Source: Ligustrum vulgare
Lineage: Eukaryota > Streptophyta > Magnoliopsida > Lamiales > Oleaceae
Assembly (NCBI GenBank): GCA_963555705.1
Contig: OY743184.1
Location: forward strand, 23,410,859-23,474,858
Reading direction: 5' to 3'
Length of the DNA stretch: 64,000 nt
Shown here: piece after piece, positions 35,683-47,490 of the stretch
Numbering within the stretch: the first letter of the stretch is position 1
Layout: every line of letters starts with the position of its first letter
Notes under the pieces: generated by a model
Database searches by the model: none
The model's input: the letters and a program-made list of their open reading frames with translations, nothing else
What the model was told of the DNA's origin: nothing
Position numbers and translations under genes: made by a program

Positions 35683-36691
35683 TTTGATTTTGATAAATTG
35701 CCTCTTTAAGTCCCAAGTTTTGAAAGTATAATTATTTCAGTCCTTGCAGCTTTTAAAGCGTTTAATTCCAGCCCTTGATTTGTTAAAAACGGTTTATTCA
35801 GCCCTTCCAGCTTTAAAATGTTTCTAGTCAGCCCTTGAGTTTTGAAAAAAAAAAAAGTCCATTTCAACCCCTATACTTTTAAATTCCAGTTTTCTTCAAA
35901 ATTTCAATTTAGTCCCTAGACTTTATTTTATTACTTTAATCTTTCAATTTTTTTTAGTACTAAATATAAATAATTTTCTTTTGGCTAGATGAAGCATTTG
36001 GTGAATTAAGAGATTAACGTGCTATTCCCACTCTACTCTTTTGAAACTCGTAAAGTTTGAGGTAGACTCGCCCCTACTAATTAGTTTAAATTATAATTGC
36101 ATGTATTATCTGAAATTACATGATTTATATGCTTAATTGCATAAGACAAGACAATAATATCTCTTATGAGATAAAATGAGAAATTGATGTTATGCATTGT
36201 CTTAACCTATATGCTTTATTGCATAAGACAAGACAAGAATATGTTCATTTGCACTCATTATGTGATGCTTATGATTATGAAGAGAATGTCACTGTATTAT
36301 TTGCATAACTACTGTTCAATTATTTTGTAAATTAATTATTGGCAATAAGTCTACTGAGTATTTTTTCGAAATGCTCACCCTGTTATTTTAACAGTTTTTC
36401 CTGATTTCGGAGACGGTGGCGAATGAAAGGTAGCAGTGGCAAATTAATAGATGAAGCTAATTTTTGAAAGTCCCGTTTATGAGTATTTTCAATTTATTTC
36501 TTTGTCGTTACTTTTATTTGAAAATTGAGATTTCAAATTTTATGAATGGTTTTAAATAAATGTGTTTTGATTTAAGTTTTCGTTGTTCATTTTCAAATAA
36601 CATGATGTTTAGAATTCAGTTTATTTCGACAATAAAGCTAGCTTTAAAGGACGACGTGACATCTTGAATTTTACGGAACTCGGGGCATTAC
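35683..36691 (+). repeat. Decayed chromovirus-type LTR fragment
   Basis: It ends GAACTCGGGGCATTACA, like the outer element's GAACTCGGGGCGCTACA. It contains the same kind of blocks (CAGCCCTTGATTTG and similar at 35740-35930) and a GGAGACGGTGGCGAATG segment that parallels the outer LTR. No partner LTR or primer site follows, so it is a solo or truncated LTR of a related family. Confidence 0.65.
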
Positions 36692-37649
36692 ACCGCACCC
36701 ATAAGATCAAGAATATGAAACCTCCTTATTCAATAATGATGAAAGCTCTCAGTTGGGTGACACTATTGAAAAGGATGTCATCAATAAAACTATTTGTCTA
36801 TTAAGTTGAACCTCTAAGAAGACTAAGCCCGTCAAAGTAAAAAACATTAAAACTTTTCAAGCCAAAAATCCAAGTAAAACCTGAATAATGATATCACACA
36901 ACCAACAGACCAAGGCATGCCGAGTACTATTACCTCAAATAAATGGTCTAGAAAAAAGTGGGAAAACTATCCTGCAGACACCAACAAGAAGCATTCCCTC
37001 CTAGCAAGGGGCACCTACACCCAATCAATGCTCCATTAGAAACAAATCAATACTAGAAATGAGCCAAGTTTCTTTCATGTACAAAAGTACAAAGAGATTG
37101 TGCCTATCAAGGATGAAACTAAATTAAACTAGTCATGCATATCTGAAATTAGTTCAAGCACGATCATATTGAAATCATTGAGCAATAAAAGGCAATAAGA
37201 GGCAAACCAAGATCAATAATGATGAACTTAAAACTCCGGTCGTTTACAAAGTACATTCCTGTGCTAGTTATGAAAGCTCCTTATTCATATGACTCCTAAA
37301 GAATGGTTTTTTACATTCAAGCAAAAGTGAAACTTACAATTCATAATATTGGTAAATTGTGCAAACCATTCTGCCAACAATCCAATTGCAAGTTTTCACT
37401 ACTCACAGGTCGCAAGCGACCACACGATTTTCTTCCAAGTAGTTATCAGGAGAATGTGAGGATACTAACAAAGGATTATGGTTCCATCAAAAAATAAGAA
37501 CATAAGATTAACCAAATTAATTTAATTGTCCTATATCACCTAACTTCTAACACATTTAACCAAGAAAGGCTGAAAATAATACTCCTAAATATAAAAGAAA
37601 TCCATTGCTACCAAGTGCTTAGAAGGTCGCACTGTTCTTGCACACATGG

Positions 37650-37688
<39 letters not shown>

Positions 37689-37919
37689 TAATATTCCTGT
37701 AGGTTTAGTCGGAGTTTAGTGAAGAGCGGGATTGCAGGGAGCTTGGTGTTTTTTAACGGGGAAGGGGAGGTGAGTGGAGAAGAGGCTTCAGCTGCTTTAT
37801 GTCTAAGTTCAGTGGAGAGTGGGACTGCGGGGAGCATAGTGCTTTTTAACGAGGAAGGGGAGGAGAGGCTACGGCTGCTCAAAAATGAGGAGAACTGTAC
37901 GCATTAGATTTAGGTTAAT
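36692..37919. other. Intergenic, no gene recognised
   Basis: Unassigned AT-rich sequence. It includes an (AAT)n microsatellite near 37649-37686 and a diverged tandem duplication of about 80 bases at 37715-37870 (AGTTTAGTGAAGAGCGGGAT versus AGTTCAGTGGAGAGTGGGAC). Confidence 0.5.
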
Positions 37920-38045
37920 TAAAGTTGAAACCGAAAATATAAAAGAAAATAAATAGAGAGTCGCAATGGGTGTGGGTCGAACTAGTAACCTGACTTGCAA
38001 TAAGTGTGAAGTTCCCCAGTTGAGCTAGCTCAACTCTTGGCAAAT
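37920..38045 (-). mobile_element. Probable tRNA-derived SINE head
   Basis: On the minus strand an A box, TAGCTCAACTGGG (38015-38027), is followed 31 bases later by a B box, AGTTCGACCC (37974-37983), as in RNA polymerase III promoters of tRNAs and plant SINEs. A full tRNA clover leaf cannot be folded by eye. The 3' end and target duplication are unclear. Confidence 0.5.
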
Positions 38046-38773
38046 TGATGCATTTTTTTGCTATTTCAAGTGTACCTTGGTTTCCATTAAAAACATTCAA
38101 AATAATGTATTCAACCTTTCGTATTTTGTTTGTAAATTTTTCTTTTGTTTTGTAAAACTTGTATTGGAAAATGGTAAAGAGAACACATTTTTGATGTTTT
38201 CGAAAATAAAAACAAAAAATGACTTAAAAATAATAAAGAGAACAGGACCTTAGTGTTTGCCGACGAAGTGTTGAATGCATATGATGTTTATTCACAAACT
38301 CTTTGCTCCCTTTGATATGTTAAACTAAAAGTGACTACAAAGTTTTGAGCGAGTAATAATAAACTTGTACGACCTTCTTTATACTACTGTTTTGTTTGCT
38401 TAACGTTAAAAATATTTTTATTAAAATGCAACGGGTTCTTGTATTTTAATTGTAATTTTAGATTTAGATTGAACTATGATTATTTAAATATGAGTAAAAA
38501 ATATTCCATAGTCAAGCAGAACGTACGTGTTAAATTAATAACAATACACAAGATAATTTTTTATAAATAAATATAGAGATTTTTTGGACATACTCTCAAG
38601 ATAAAAGACCAAATTACCAATCGGGAAATAAATTAGGAATTCATGGAACAATTTTCCCAAATATAATGACAAACTTGATCTTGTTCTCCGACAGATATGG
38701 AATTGAGGACCTTTTGAAAAAGTGTGACTAAATAGAAAACGCATTGGAGCAAACAATCAGCAGATCAAACGGC
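38046..38773. other. Downstream flank of the cystathionine gamma-synthase gene
   Basis: AT-rich. The part next to 38774 should be the 3' untranslated region. No other gene seen. Confidence 0.5.
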
Positions 38774-41700
38774 CTATATGATCTCCAGAGCCTGAAGAAT
38801 GTCAACCTTCAAGTCATCCAAGTCTTCAACTCCAAAACTGAAGCGCACCAAGTTGTCCATTATCCCATACTTGGCTCTATCCGACTGAGAAAGATCCCTG
38901 ATTTTGAATCGAAAAATGTACAACACGGAACATGTCACATACACTTTCACCGAATCAAGAGAGATTCTACTGCTAAAAACTAGGTTGAATTTGGAAATTT
39001 TAACTTCTTTTAATACGCAGTATCGTCCAATGAAAAATAAGAAAAGAATCTTCAAAACATTCCCATTAATAAAGTACAGATGTTAACAAAACCATATACT
39101 AGTGTGTACCACCCACTAGACCACCCACTAGACTTTCCCTATCAAGGAATTTAAATAAAAGCCGTGCCATTTCTCTAATAAGGCTTTATCAAGTGTTTGC
39201 ATTTATTAGACAGCCTGGGTCGTGCTCTATCAAATTCCGTCCTTCATTTTCTAATGAAACGCATTTTATGAAATATCCAGGCCAGGTGGGACAGTTCGGA
39301 AAGTAACTATTCCGCTTGCTTATCACACTTCAAGAATATGAACTATTTGCCCAGTTCTATAACAGAAAAGGACATACCAATAAGACATGATTGCTGGTTG
39401 ATCAACAATGCTTTCACAGCCTCCAAAGGATGGGGCTATATATGGGATTTTCAGCGCATCAACAAATTTAGCAGTTCTCAGGAGATCTCCATCAACCTAA
39501 TCAAAATTTACAATGATAAAGAGTTTCAGAAAAGTTGCTCAAAATAGAAATATATATTGGGGGTTTCAGTTCAGCAAATTTTACACTAACCTCAAAACTG
39601 ACAACACCACCAAAACCTTTCATTTGCTTCTTTGCAATCTGATGTTCTGGATGACTTGTCAAGCCTGGATAATAGACACGCCTAATCTGCAGTTCATGTA
39701 CACCGGATATTACTTATTCCAGTGTAAAACCTTGCTCCATTTGCCACGAATTCTAATAGTAATGTATATGTTTCGAAGATGATAATCACATGCTCTATTG
39801 GCGAGTAAAACTATGAATTATTGGTGCATGTACGACTTAACACATCAGATGTGTATGAGAAAAAAAGGAATATTGTTGGGGAGTGAATTTAATAGATAAT
39901 TTATTATAACCAGTAAACCTAGCAAAAATAGGCCAGTTATCATCTGGGCATATACTACAGAAGCAGTTGTATGAGAATAAAGTTATATTCATAAGATCTG
40001 AAGGACGGAGTTTTACTGATGACTTGCATATAGCTTCAGCAGTAAAGAGATGGGCTGAAACAGTTCCATCAAGAGGGCTCAGTAAAGTGAGGCATAAAAA
40101 TTGACTTTCAAATGAATGAGAGCATGCTTGTGAAAAAGATAGAAGAATTAAAGATTTATTGATGACATTGAATGAGAGCATGTGTTGAAACATCTGTTTT
40201 CACTTTTCTATATCTTCTTGCCTCGGCTCAAAAATAGTTTGGTGAACCCAATGTGCAACTGAAATTTCCTTCTCAAACAACCATATATGATCAAATTATT
40301 CACATTCAACAAGTTAATCGAATTAAGCTACTACCAGATGCAGATTCAAACTTTGAACCCATCAACCTACCTTTGGATGTGCCTCTAAAACCTCGGCCAT
40401 CCTCAATGCTGTAGAGTTTTGCTGCTGTACACGAAGATGCAGCGTCTTCATGCCTCTAATGATCAGATATGCGGCATTCTGATTTTTAAGAGAGCCAAAA
40501 ATAAATAAATAAATAATGATAATAATAATAATAATAATAAAGCATTTTTTTTACCATGTAAACTCAAGTTACAAATAAAGACAAGTCTTCAACAAAATAG
40601 GATTGCAAGATATAAGGAAAAAAAAAATATAACACAGATATTACTGCCAAAGAATTTATAATTAAAGATTACTCACAGGATTAAGAGCGCCACCCAGTAT
40701 ATGATGCAAGTTGCGAACTAATGAAATGAGCTTCTCAGGACCACTGATGCAACCAGCAAGAACCTGCCAAGGAAATGTAGAGTATAAAAGAAAACTACAC
40801 AACAATCATACAGTTTTTGAAAATTGTGTAACCTAAATAACTCCATCAGAGGCCACATACATCATTGTGACCTGCAATATATTTAGTTGCAGAGTGCAGA
40901 ACAATATCAGCACCAAGAGCCAAGGCCTTCTGGTTGAGAGGTGTTGCAAATGTCCCATCAATGACCACCAGGGCTCCTTTTTCATGACAAAGCTTCGAAA
41001 CCCTCTCAATGTCAACGCATCTCAGGAATGGATTGGTTGGAGACTCAGTAAAGAAAAGTGACACCTGCATGGAAAGAGCATTAACCTTTGCTCAGTATTA
41101 CTCATGTTTTCATCAGTCACTTGAATCCAGAAAATTGACAATGTACGAGGGAAACATTCTTCAATACTGACTTTGTTCTTCTCTAATGCAGTCTCCAGAG
41201 CTCCAATATCTGCAGGGTCAATGACCGTGGCCTGTATGTAATTATAATAAAAGGGAAGAATATCAAGATTCCGATATTCCTAAGACGATCAGCAGGGTCA
41301 ATGTCAATGCACTGTGTCCCAACGAGTATAGACCGTAACAGAAATACACTAATCTACCCACTTGTTCCTTTTCACCTTTTTTTTTTTTTTTATTTACGTT
41401 TAGCATAGACAATACAATTGGGTGGTTTGAGCATATCATTCATATGTTCAGAAATGTTATATTCACAAGAGCGAAGCAATCACAATCGAATAAATTATAA
41501 GCGGGAGTTGAGTAGACCAAAACAGACATAGTATGATGTAAGGCAGATGATTTGATTTGATTATATATTTTTGTAGATATTGCAGTAACTAGATCGGAGT
41601 ACGAAAAGAGATTCATTTAGCCGACTCCAAATATAATGAGAAGAAGGCTTACTGCTTTGTTATTGAGTTGTAATATTATATTTTATGGACTATACAGCTC

Positions 41701-43703
41701 AATAAACTAAAGAAAGAATTAGATCCAAGTAATAATTTCTTTCATCACTTTTCTTTTGTATCTATGGTTCAAATTCCTTATTTTTTGAATGGCTGTAAAT
41801 GAAAATCAGGAACAGGACGGTGGTTCAAATGGTTTGGGTCAAGAAATATCATATACCGTGATTCCCATTTTGGGCAGAATGGTCTCAATAAATATCCTAG
41901 TCTTCCTGTAGCAGTCAGTGGTTGTCACAATGTGCCCACCAGCAGGAACCAGTGCCAACAACATGACAGTACTAGCACACATTCCAGATGCCATCAACAG
42001 TGTTGATTCAGCTCCCTCAAGTGCACTGTTGCAGTTAGAAATAAACATATTATGACTCGTTATCTATTCAGTTTGTCTTGTAAATTGCATGCTAAAAGAG
42101 AAAAGTACTGGAAGACATGACTGACTCATTATCCACTCAGTTTGTCTTGTAAATTGCATGCTAAAAGAGGAAAGTACTAGAAGACAGAACTGAAGTGACC
42201 TTATCTTCTCCTCCGCAACAATAGTAGTAGGATTTCCATAGCGTCCATATTCAAAACTTGCACGTCTTTTTTCCTGCCAACAGATCAAAGCATCTCACTT
42301 AATTTGTCCAAACCACCTGCTGCTATTGTAGTAGAACATAATATCTCCTCAATGGCGTGAGACATTAATTTTTTATTTTTTTATTTTTTTCTTCAGGTAG
42401 ATTAGTCATTAGTGTTCCATAAATCATTCATACTCCATACCTTAAAGTCAATGAGCTCAGAAGTTTTGTTGAAGAAATAAGCAGACGTGTTAACTACTGG
42501 GGTAGTTATTGCATCAGTAACAATACCGCGACCCAATCTTTCACCTGGACAAAATTTATAAGCCTCTATTTTCGCAAACAATACAATTTTCCAAACCACT
42601 TTTAACTACACAAATTTTCTCTTTCCATAAAACAGAATAATGCAGAAATGCATGCCCGTGCAACTATCAGTAATAACTAATAAATTTAGAGTTTGAAAGA
42701 CAAATAATATATATATATATATATATATATATGTTGGGAAACATTAAAGGACGTATCATTGTCATACAGTACAAGATTCCACATAGTGATGTGTAAGGAC
42801 TCGGATTATTTATTTATTTATTTTTTTTTTTGGCTAGGAGATAGCTTATGCCTTTAACAGACGTTCTTTCATATCTTTGGGACATAAACATGCTCATAAA
42901 GTAGGTGAAAATTCATTGGCGTCACATCTTTGCCTCTGTAAAATTTATCACAAAAGGACATTACATTAAGCACCCTGCACCTCCCCACGCAGGCTGAGTG
43001 CAAATGCCAAGCATTTGATACCCTTCTAGGTATTAATAAATATATAATTACACCTTCCATCCCCTTTAACCTCTAAAAAATCTCTTAGGACACCTAATAA
43101 ACTCATCCTCTCCTGAAGAAATGATAATAAACAAAAATTACAAAAACAAACATCTACATAAAGCACATCAAATCTTTATAAATAGAAGAATCAAAAAGTA
43201 GTTTAGATAATACATCCATGTGTTAATAACATACCGGCATGAATAGCGATGCTGCCATCAGAATTCAAAAAAGAAGCGTATTTCAAATGCGGCAAGTCCT
43301 CAAACTGCACATTTTCGCCATTAAAACGGGAGTTCTCCACCGCAGGGGCCACCTCCTCGACGCCGGTCTCAACCTCAACTGGTGCCATGGCGGCAGAGGC
43401 GGCTGCATCGACGGCCTTAATTGCCGGCGTGAGTTCTGAGGCCCGCTGGTTATTCGACCACGAAGCTGCCACCACTTGAGCCACGCCAATGTTGCTGCAG
43501 TTCCTCCGAGCCTTGTTGCTCAGCTGCCGCACGAAGTTCGGTGGAAATCTGAAGATCAAAGAAGAAAGGCCGTACCCCACCACCGCATTTCCGCTAAAAA
43601 ATTTGCTTCTTTCGCCAAAGGAAGGGATCTCAGGACGGGAAAAATCCGGATCTGTACGGCATTCGAAGGACGGAAAAGCCCTGGCACAGCTGGACACGGC
43701 CAT
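38774..43703 (-). CDS. CGS1: Cystathionine gamma-synthase, plastid (EC 2.5.1.48)
   Basis: Eleven coding exons join with GT-AG borders: 43235-43703, 42441-42544, 42200-42273, 41857-42025, 41172-41231, 40861-41064, 40677-40763, 40371-40478, 39591-39686, 39378-39496, 38774-38897 (complement), 1614 nt, 537 aa. The start is the first ATG ([10 protein letters not shown]); the codon 39 bases upstream is TTG. Residues 1-60 form a Ser/Arg-rich plastid transit peptide. Residues 66-76 are the MTO1 arrest motif [11 protein letters not shown], followed by AASWSNN. From about 150 the Cys/Met-metabolism PLP fold follows: [22 protein letters not shown], and the PLP lysine (residue 353) in [12 protein letters not shown]. 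The enzyme joins O-phosphohomoserine and cysteine to cystathionine, the committed step of methionine synthesis. No lesion is visible. Family feedback acts through S-adenosylmethionine and the nascent MTO1 peptide. Confidence 0.97.
42062..42199. repeat. 69-bp tandem duplication in CGS intron 3
   Basis: Two adjacent copies, 42062-42130 and 42131-42199, share TTTGTCTTGTAAATTGCATG and differ at a few positions. The second copy abuts the donor site of exon 3 (42199/42200). Confidence 0.85.
43476..43508 (-). promoter_or_regulatory. MTO1 nascent-peptide arrest region
   Basis: Codons 66-76 ([11 protein letters not shown]) with Trp82 and Ser83 just after, matching the Arabidopsis CGS1 element. There, high S-adenosylmethionine stalls the ribosome after this peptide and triggers mRNA decay. 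The sequence match is seen; the function is taken from Arabidopsis. Confidence 0.9.
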
Positions 43704-43854
43704 TAGGGTTTGAAATGATTGACGGTGGGATGAAAAATGCAAAAATGAGAAATCTTGGGTTTGTAAAGAATAATTTCCCCGATTTTATTCTCTCTCTACT
43801 TTTTCTGGTAGAGAAATCTCAATCCCAATCTTTAACGGCCGGCGGTGTGGTCAG

Positions 43855-43860
43855 TTTATA
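43855..43860 (-). promoter_or_regulatory. TATA box of the CGS gene
   Basis: Minus strand CCTATAAACTG, about 150 bases before the ATG, followed by a pyrimidine/GA-rich leader (AGAGAGAGA near 43785-43800). It is the only TATAAA in a suitable place. Confidence 0.6.
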
Positions 43861-45426
43861 GGATGGCGCTAAAGGATTCGTTGTATTTAGAACGAATCTA
43901 ATCATGGTCAAATCTTCTTAACCACGGTTAGAATTTTTATTTACCTTGGAAGGCTTTGGGTTTAAAGTTGGACTTCCTTGCCGACAAGGACAATTATCAT
44001 TTAGCTCTTGTTTCACCTTCATTTTTTTGTAAATTAAATTTATTCTAAATTCAATCTCAACCTTTTCTTTTAATTAAGTTTACTAGTTTTGACTTTTTAA
44101 TTATTTTTTAATCATACATCCTACCAAAAATATTATTTCAAACTATAATTTTTTTCCAAATAATGGGTCTCAAATAAGGGTTTATTATCGTGAGTTTGAC
44201 AATAAATAACAACGTAATAATATTTCGTTAATTCAATTTTTTTAAAAGTAAAAGTATTGAACGAAAATCTTTGATCAATCGAAAGACTCTTTATAAATAC
44301 AATGTTTTCAAACGTAGCCTTATAATGTAATGAATCAAGTATATCTCATATTCACATATTTAATTGATGATCATATCATTTTATTGATTGGTAAAAGGGC
44401 TTTGAAACTCGATTGGTCGCAAGAAGAGGTCTTGTCACCTTTAATCCTTATTTTCTAATTTTATTTTATATCTCTTTCTTCTTCGAGGGCCTATCCCGAA
44501 TGAAAAGATACAAAACATATTGACTCTAGTGAAATGGATAGGAATGTCTAGCTTACTACCTTCTGGCCTTGCCCGAGCAGGGTAGTTAGAGACAGACGAA
44601 CCAAAAACTACCCAGGAAGTTTAAATTCATTCCATTCACGCATACAACACAAGCTGGTGATCGTTTATGATGAATATGAATAACATTATTTTTCATTTGA
44701 TAAAGAGGACATCACAAATTAGTTCAAAAATCAATCCCAAAACCGGATTTGATTATAAGTAATTAATTACTCCTTCAGAGTATTCTCTTTCGTGGCTATT
44801 GGGGGAAAAAAAGAAAAGAAATTCAATTACGCTCAACTAATCAAAACCATTTAAATTGTACATTTTTTCCGTCTTGTTTTGTTTATATTTTCACACACAT
44901 TAAAAAAAATGTATTTGTTGTCACAAAGTCATGCAAAAATAGAGGCAACAATAATGAAGATACATGAATATCAAAGTAATCAACATTGGACGATATACCA
45001 CTTGACATAATGGTAAAAAGCCTAATAAAAGTGAATATGAAGAAGCGGAATTTTCCTAACCAGGGCGAGGAAAACAAAAGAGAACATATATCTTGGACGA
45101 GATTTTATCCCAACATGTCTAAGAAGAAGAGGTCATGGAGCATGATTGTCATAACTAGTAGAGAAATGTTACAACACGTTTGGGAAGTTATCACACATGA
45201 TTGTCCATAATTAATCATGATGAAGCATTTATAAGAAATAAAAATTAACAGTTGAATCGTGAGAAGCGATTACAAAGGAAATACGAGTAATATCATAAAT
45301 TAATTAGAACGTGACAGTTATAAGACCAAGAAGCGACTTTAGAAAGACAATTTACAAAAGTGTATAAAAGCAAGAAATTAAGACATTTAAAAGGACCAAC
45401 AAAATTGACTCTCAAATAGAAAATAT
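43861..45426. other. Intergenic upstream of CGS, no gene
   Basis: AT-rich sequence without a credible ORF. It presumably includes distal promoter elements and ends at the AATAT target duplication (45422-45426) of the copia element. Confidence 0.5.
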
Positions 45427-45469
45427 TGTTGGATTTTATCTTTTATGTGGGCTACATAGTTAATTACAA

Positions 45470-47098
45470 GGGAAAAATATATAATTAAGGTGTTTAGAAT
45501 ACACAATTTCAATTTTAAGATATAACTTAAAAATTTTCAAAAATCAGGTATCTATTTAACTAAATTAAATAATTAGATTTATTTATTAATTATATAAATT
45601 CAGGTTACAAAATATAAATGGCTTAAGTCACAAATAATTTTAGGGTCACAATTTATCAAAATAGTGGGTCACAATAACAGTTTTATCAAGTCACAAATAA
45701 TTTCGAGGTCACAAGTTTTTAATTAATCAATCCCGAGTTATTTCTAGGTCACAATACAAGATAAATTCAGGTTACAAAATGTAAATTGCTTAAGTCACAA
45801 ATAATTTTAGAGTCACAATTTATCAAAATAGTAGGCCACAATAGCAGTTTTATCAAGTCACAAATAATTGCAAGGTCACAAAATAAAATCTTTTAAGTCA
45901 CAAATTATTTGAAGTCACAAATCACGATTAGGTCACAATTACTTGAGATCGCAAGTCACAACGAAAATAGTTTCAGGTCACAATATCGTATAATCTCAGG
46001 TCACAAAATAAAATCTTTTAAATCACAAATCACGATTAGGTCACAATTACTTAGGATCGCAAGTCACAACGAAAATAATTTCTGGTAACATCCACCATTA
46101 TTAAGGTCACATGTAATAATTTTAAAGGTCACAGGTTAAAAAAATTATAGGTTACGATTTTATTTTAATTTAACGCACCACCGCCTCCTCCAACGATCAA
46201 GACCATGACCGCCGCCGTCAACCGACCAGCTCCACCATACCACCAAAAAACACACACCACCAAAACATATTAAGGCCACAATCATAATCACCACCTCCGA
46301 CCACCACAGTCATGACCACCACCGCGTTCACCACATCGTCATCATCATAGCCCTCAAACTCAAATCTCAACCGAAAAAAAAGGAAAGGAAGTCAGAATCC
46401 ACGAATCCACCACCATACTGGAACACAAACATCACCAGTGACCACCATCAACGTTGCACACCACAACATCCACCGAACCACCACAACACCACCACCATCG
46501 TATCCACGGACCACCGCAACACCAACGCCTCACCCACCATCGCAACACCCACACCACCACATAGTTTTAGCCGGATATACTGCGGTCGAGCTGCGGCGAG
46601 GCGTCTCCTATAGGTAATGACTTCTGTGGTGCCAGAATCTGAAGTGGTGGTTTGGTAACTGCACAGATCTAAAAATCAGATTTATTGACGACGATCTGAG
46701 GCAGTGCGATCTCCCTTCCAAATTTGAGGAAAATGTGACAGATCTTGAGCCGTTGCGTGCGGTAATGTTGTGGTGGGTGGAGTGGGGTGGATGATTGGAG
46801 TGCTATCACCGGAGGAGTTCGCCGCCATCGTCGGAGGAGTCTGCCGCAATCGCCTGGAAAGGGAGAGAGTAGAGAGAGTATGTGGGAAGTAGGGCATCGA
46901 ATTGATTCTAGTTTATTAGGGTTATGTTTCTGTTGAGGTGGGGTGGGTGGCGTGGGGTGTTATTTTATAATATTAATATTAATTATTATTAATTAATAGA
47001 ATTAAAATCCTAATTAGAACCTGATTTTTGTATAAATAATAGTTATACCTGCTTTTTGAAATTAGATATTTAAAAATCTGGGAGGGTGTAATTTCCAC
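45470..47098. mobile_element. Mutator-like element inside the copia LTR
   Basis: Perfect 9-bp duplication TAATTACAA (45461-45469 and 47099-47107), which occurs only once in the other LTR (at about 53200). The ends are weakly inverted (left GGGAAAAATATA; right, complemented, GTGGAAATTACA), with a further matching pair CAGGTAT about 80 bases inside each end. The interior holds a GTCACAA repeat field (45600-46140), a CCACCA-rich stretch (46165-46565) and a GC-richer part with a short minus frame (46682-46897). No transposase is present, so it is non-autonomous and may carry captured host DNA. Confidence 0.75.
45600..46140. repeat. GTCACAA-rich repeat field
   Basis: Some two dozen AGGTCACAA/AAGTCACAA words at irregular spacing of about 15-30 bases. 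Longer units are duplicated (for example ATCACGATTAGGTCACAATT twice, near 45920 and 46027). Confidence 0.85.
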
Positions 47099-47477
47099 TA
47101 ATTACAATTATATTGGGTTATCTAAATTAATAGGGCCAATTAAGTGATCTAAATATTTGGGCCCTTGAAATATCTATTAGTATGGACTTTGCAATGTGTA
47201 GAGACCCGATAGTCTAATTAGGGTTGATGGAAACCTAATTAGCTATCATAAAAAGGACAAGAATTGTGGTTATGGTCCCCAAGTCAAATTATAACTGTTC
47301 ACGTCCTTCTTGTGTCCATCGCGAGAGGAAAATATGTTGAACAATAAGGAATTTGGCTATGGAAGATCAAACTCTCATTTAATCAGATTTAATGGATCCA
47401 GGTATGTTTCCAGTTTATTGTTCTTGATAATTTAGCATGATTGATCTTGGACTATATGGAGATTTAATTCTAACAAG

Positions 47478-47490
47478 TGGTATCAGAGCC
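47478..47490 (+). other. Primer-binding site of the copia element
   Basis: TGGTATCAGAGCC, an exact initiator-Met tRNA type site, two bases after the LTR end. Confidence 0.9.

Larger units (their letters stand above)
45427..47475 (+). repeat. 5' LTR of the copia element, split at 45469/47099
   Basis: 45427-45469 and 47099-47475 together match 53174-53583 once one copy of TAATTACAA is removed. Confidence 0.9.

Noticed and set aside
37619..37907. Frames over the (AAT)n tract
   Set aside because: Poly-Ile and low-complexity translations of a microsatellite and a small tandem duplication.
37965..38045. A true tRNA gene on the minus strand
   Set aside because: A and B boxes are present, but I could not pair an acceptor stem or anticodon arm. 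A SINE head fits better.
43239..43742. Four overlapping frames opposite or beside CGS exon 1, and an apparent start at 43742
   Set aside because: The exon 1 frame is clearly CGS. The codon at 43740-43742 is TTG, so the first ATG is 43701-43703.
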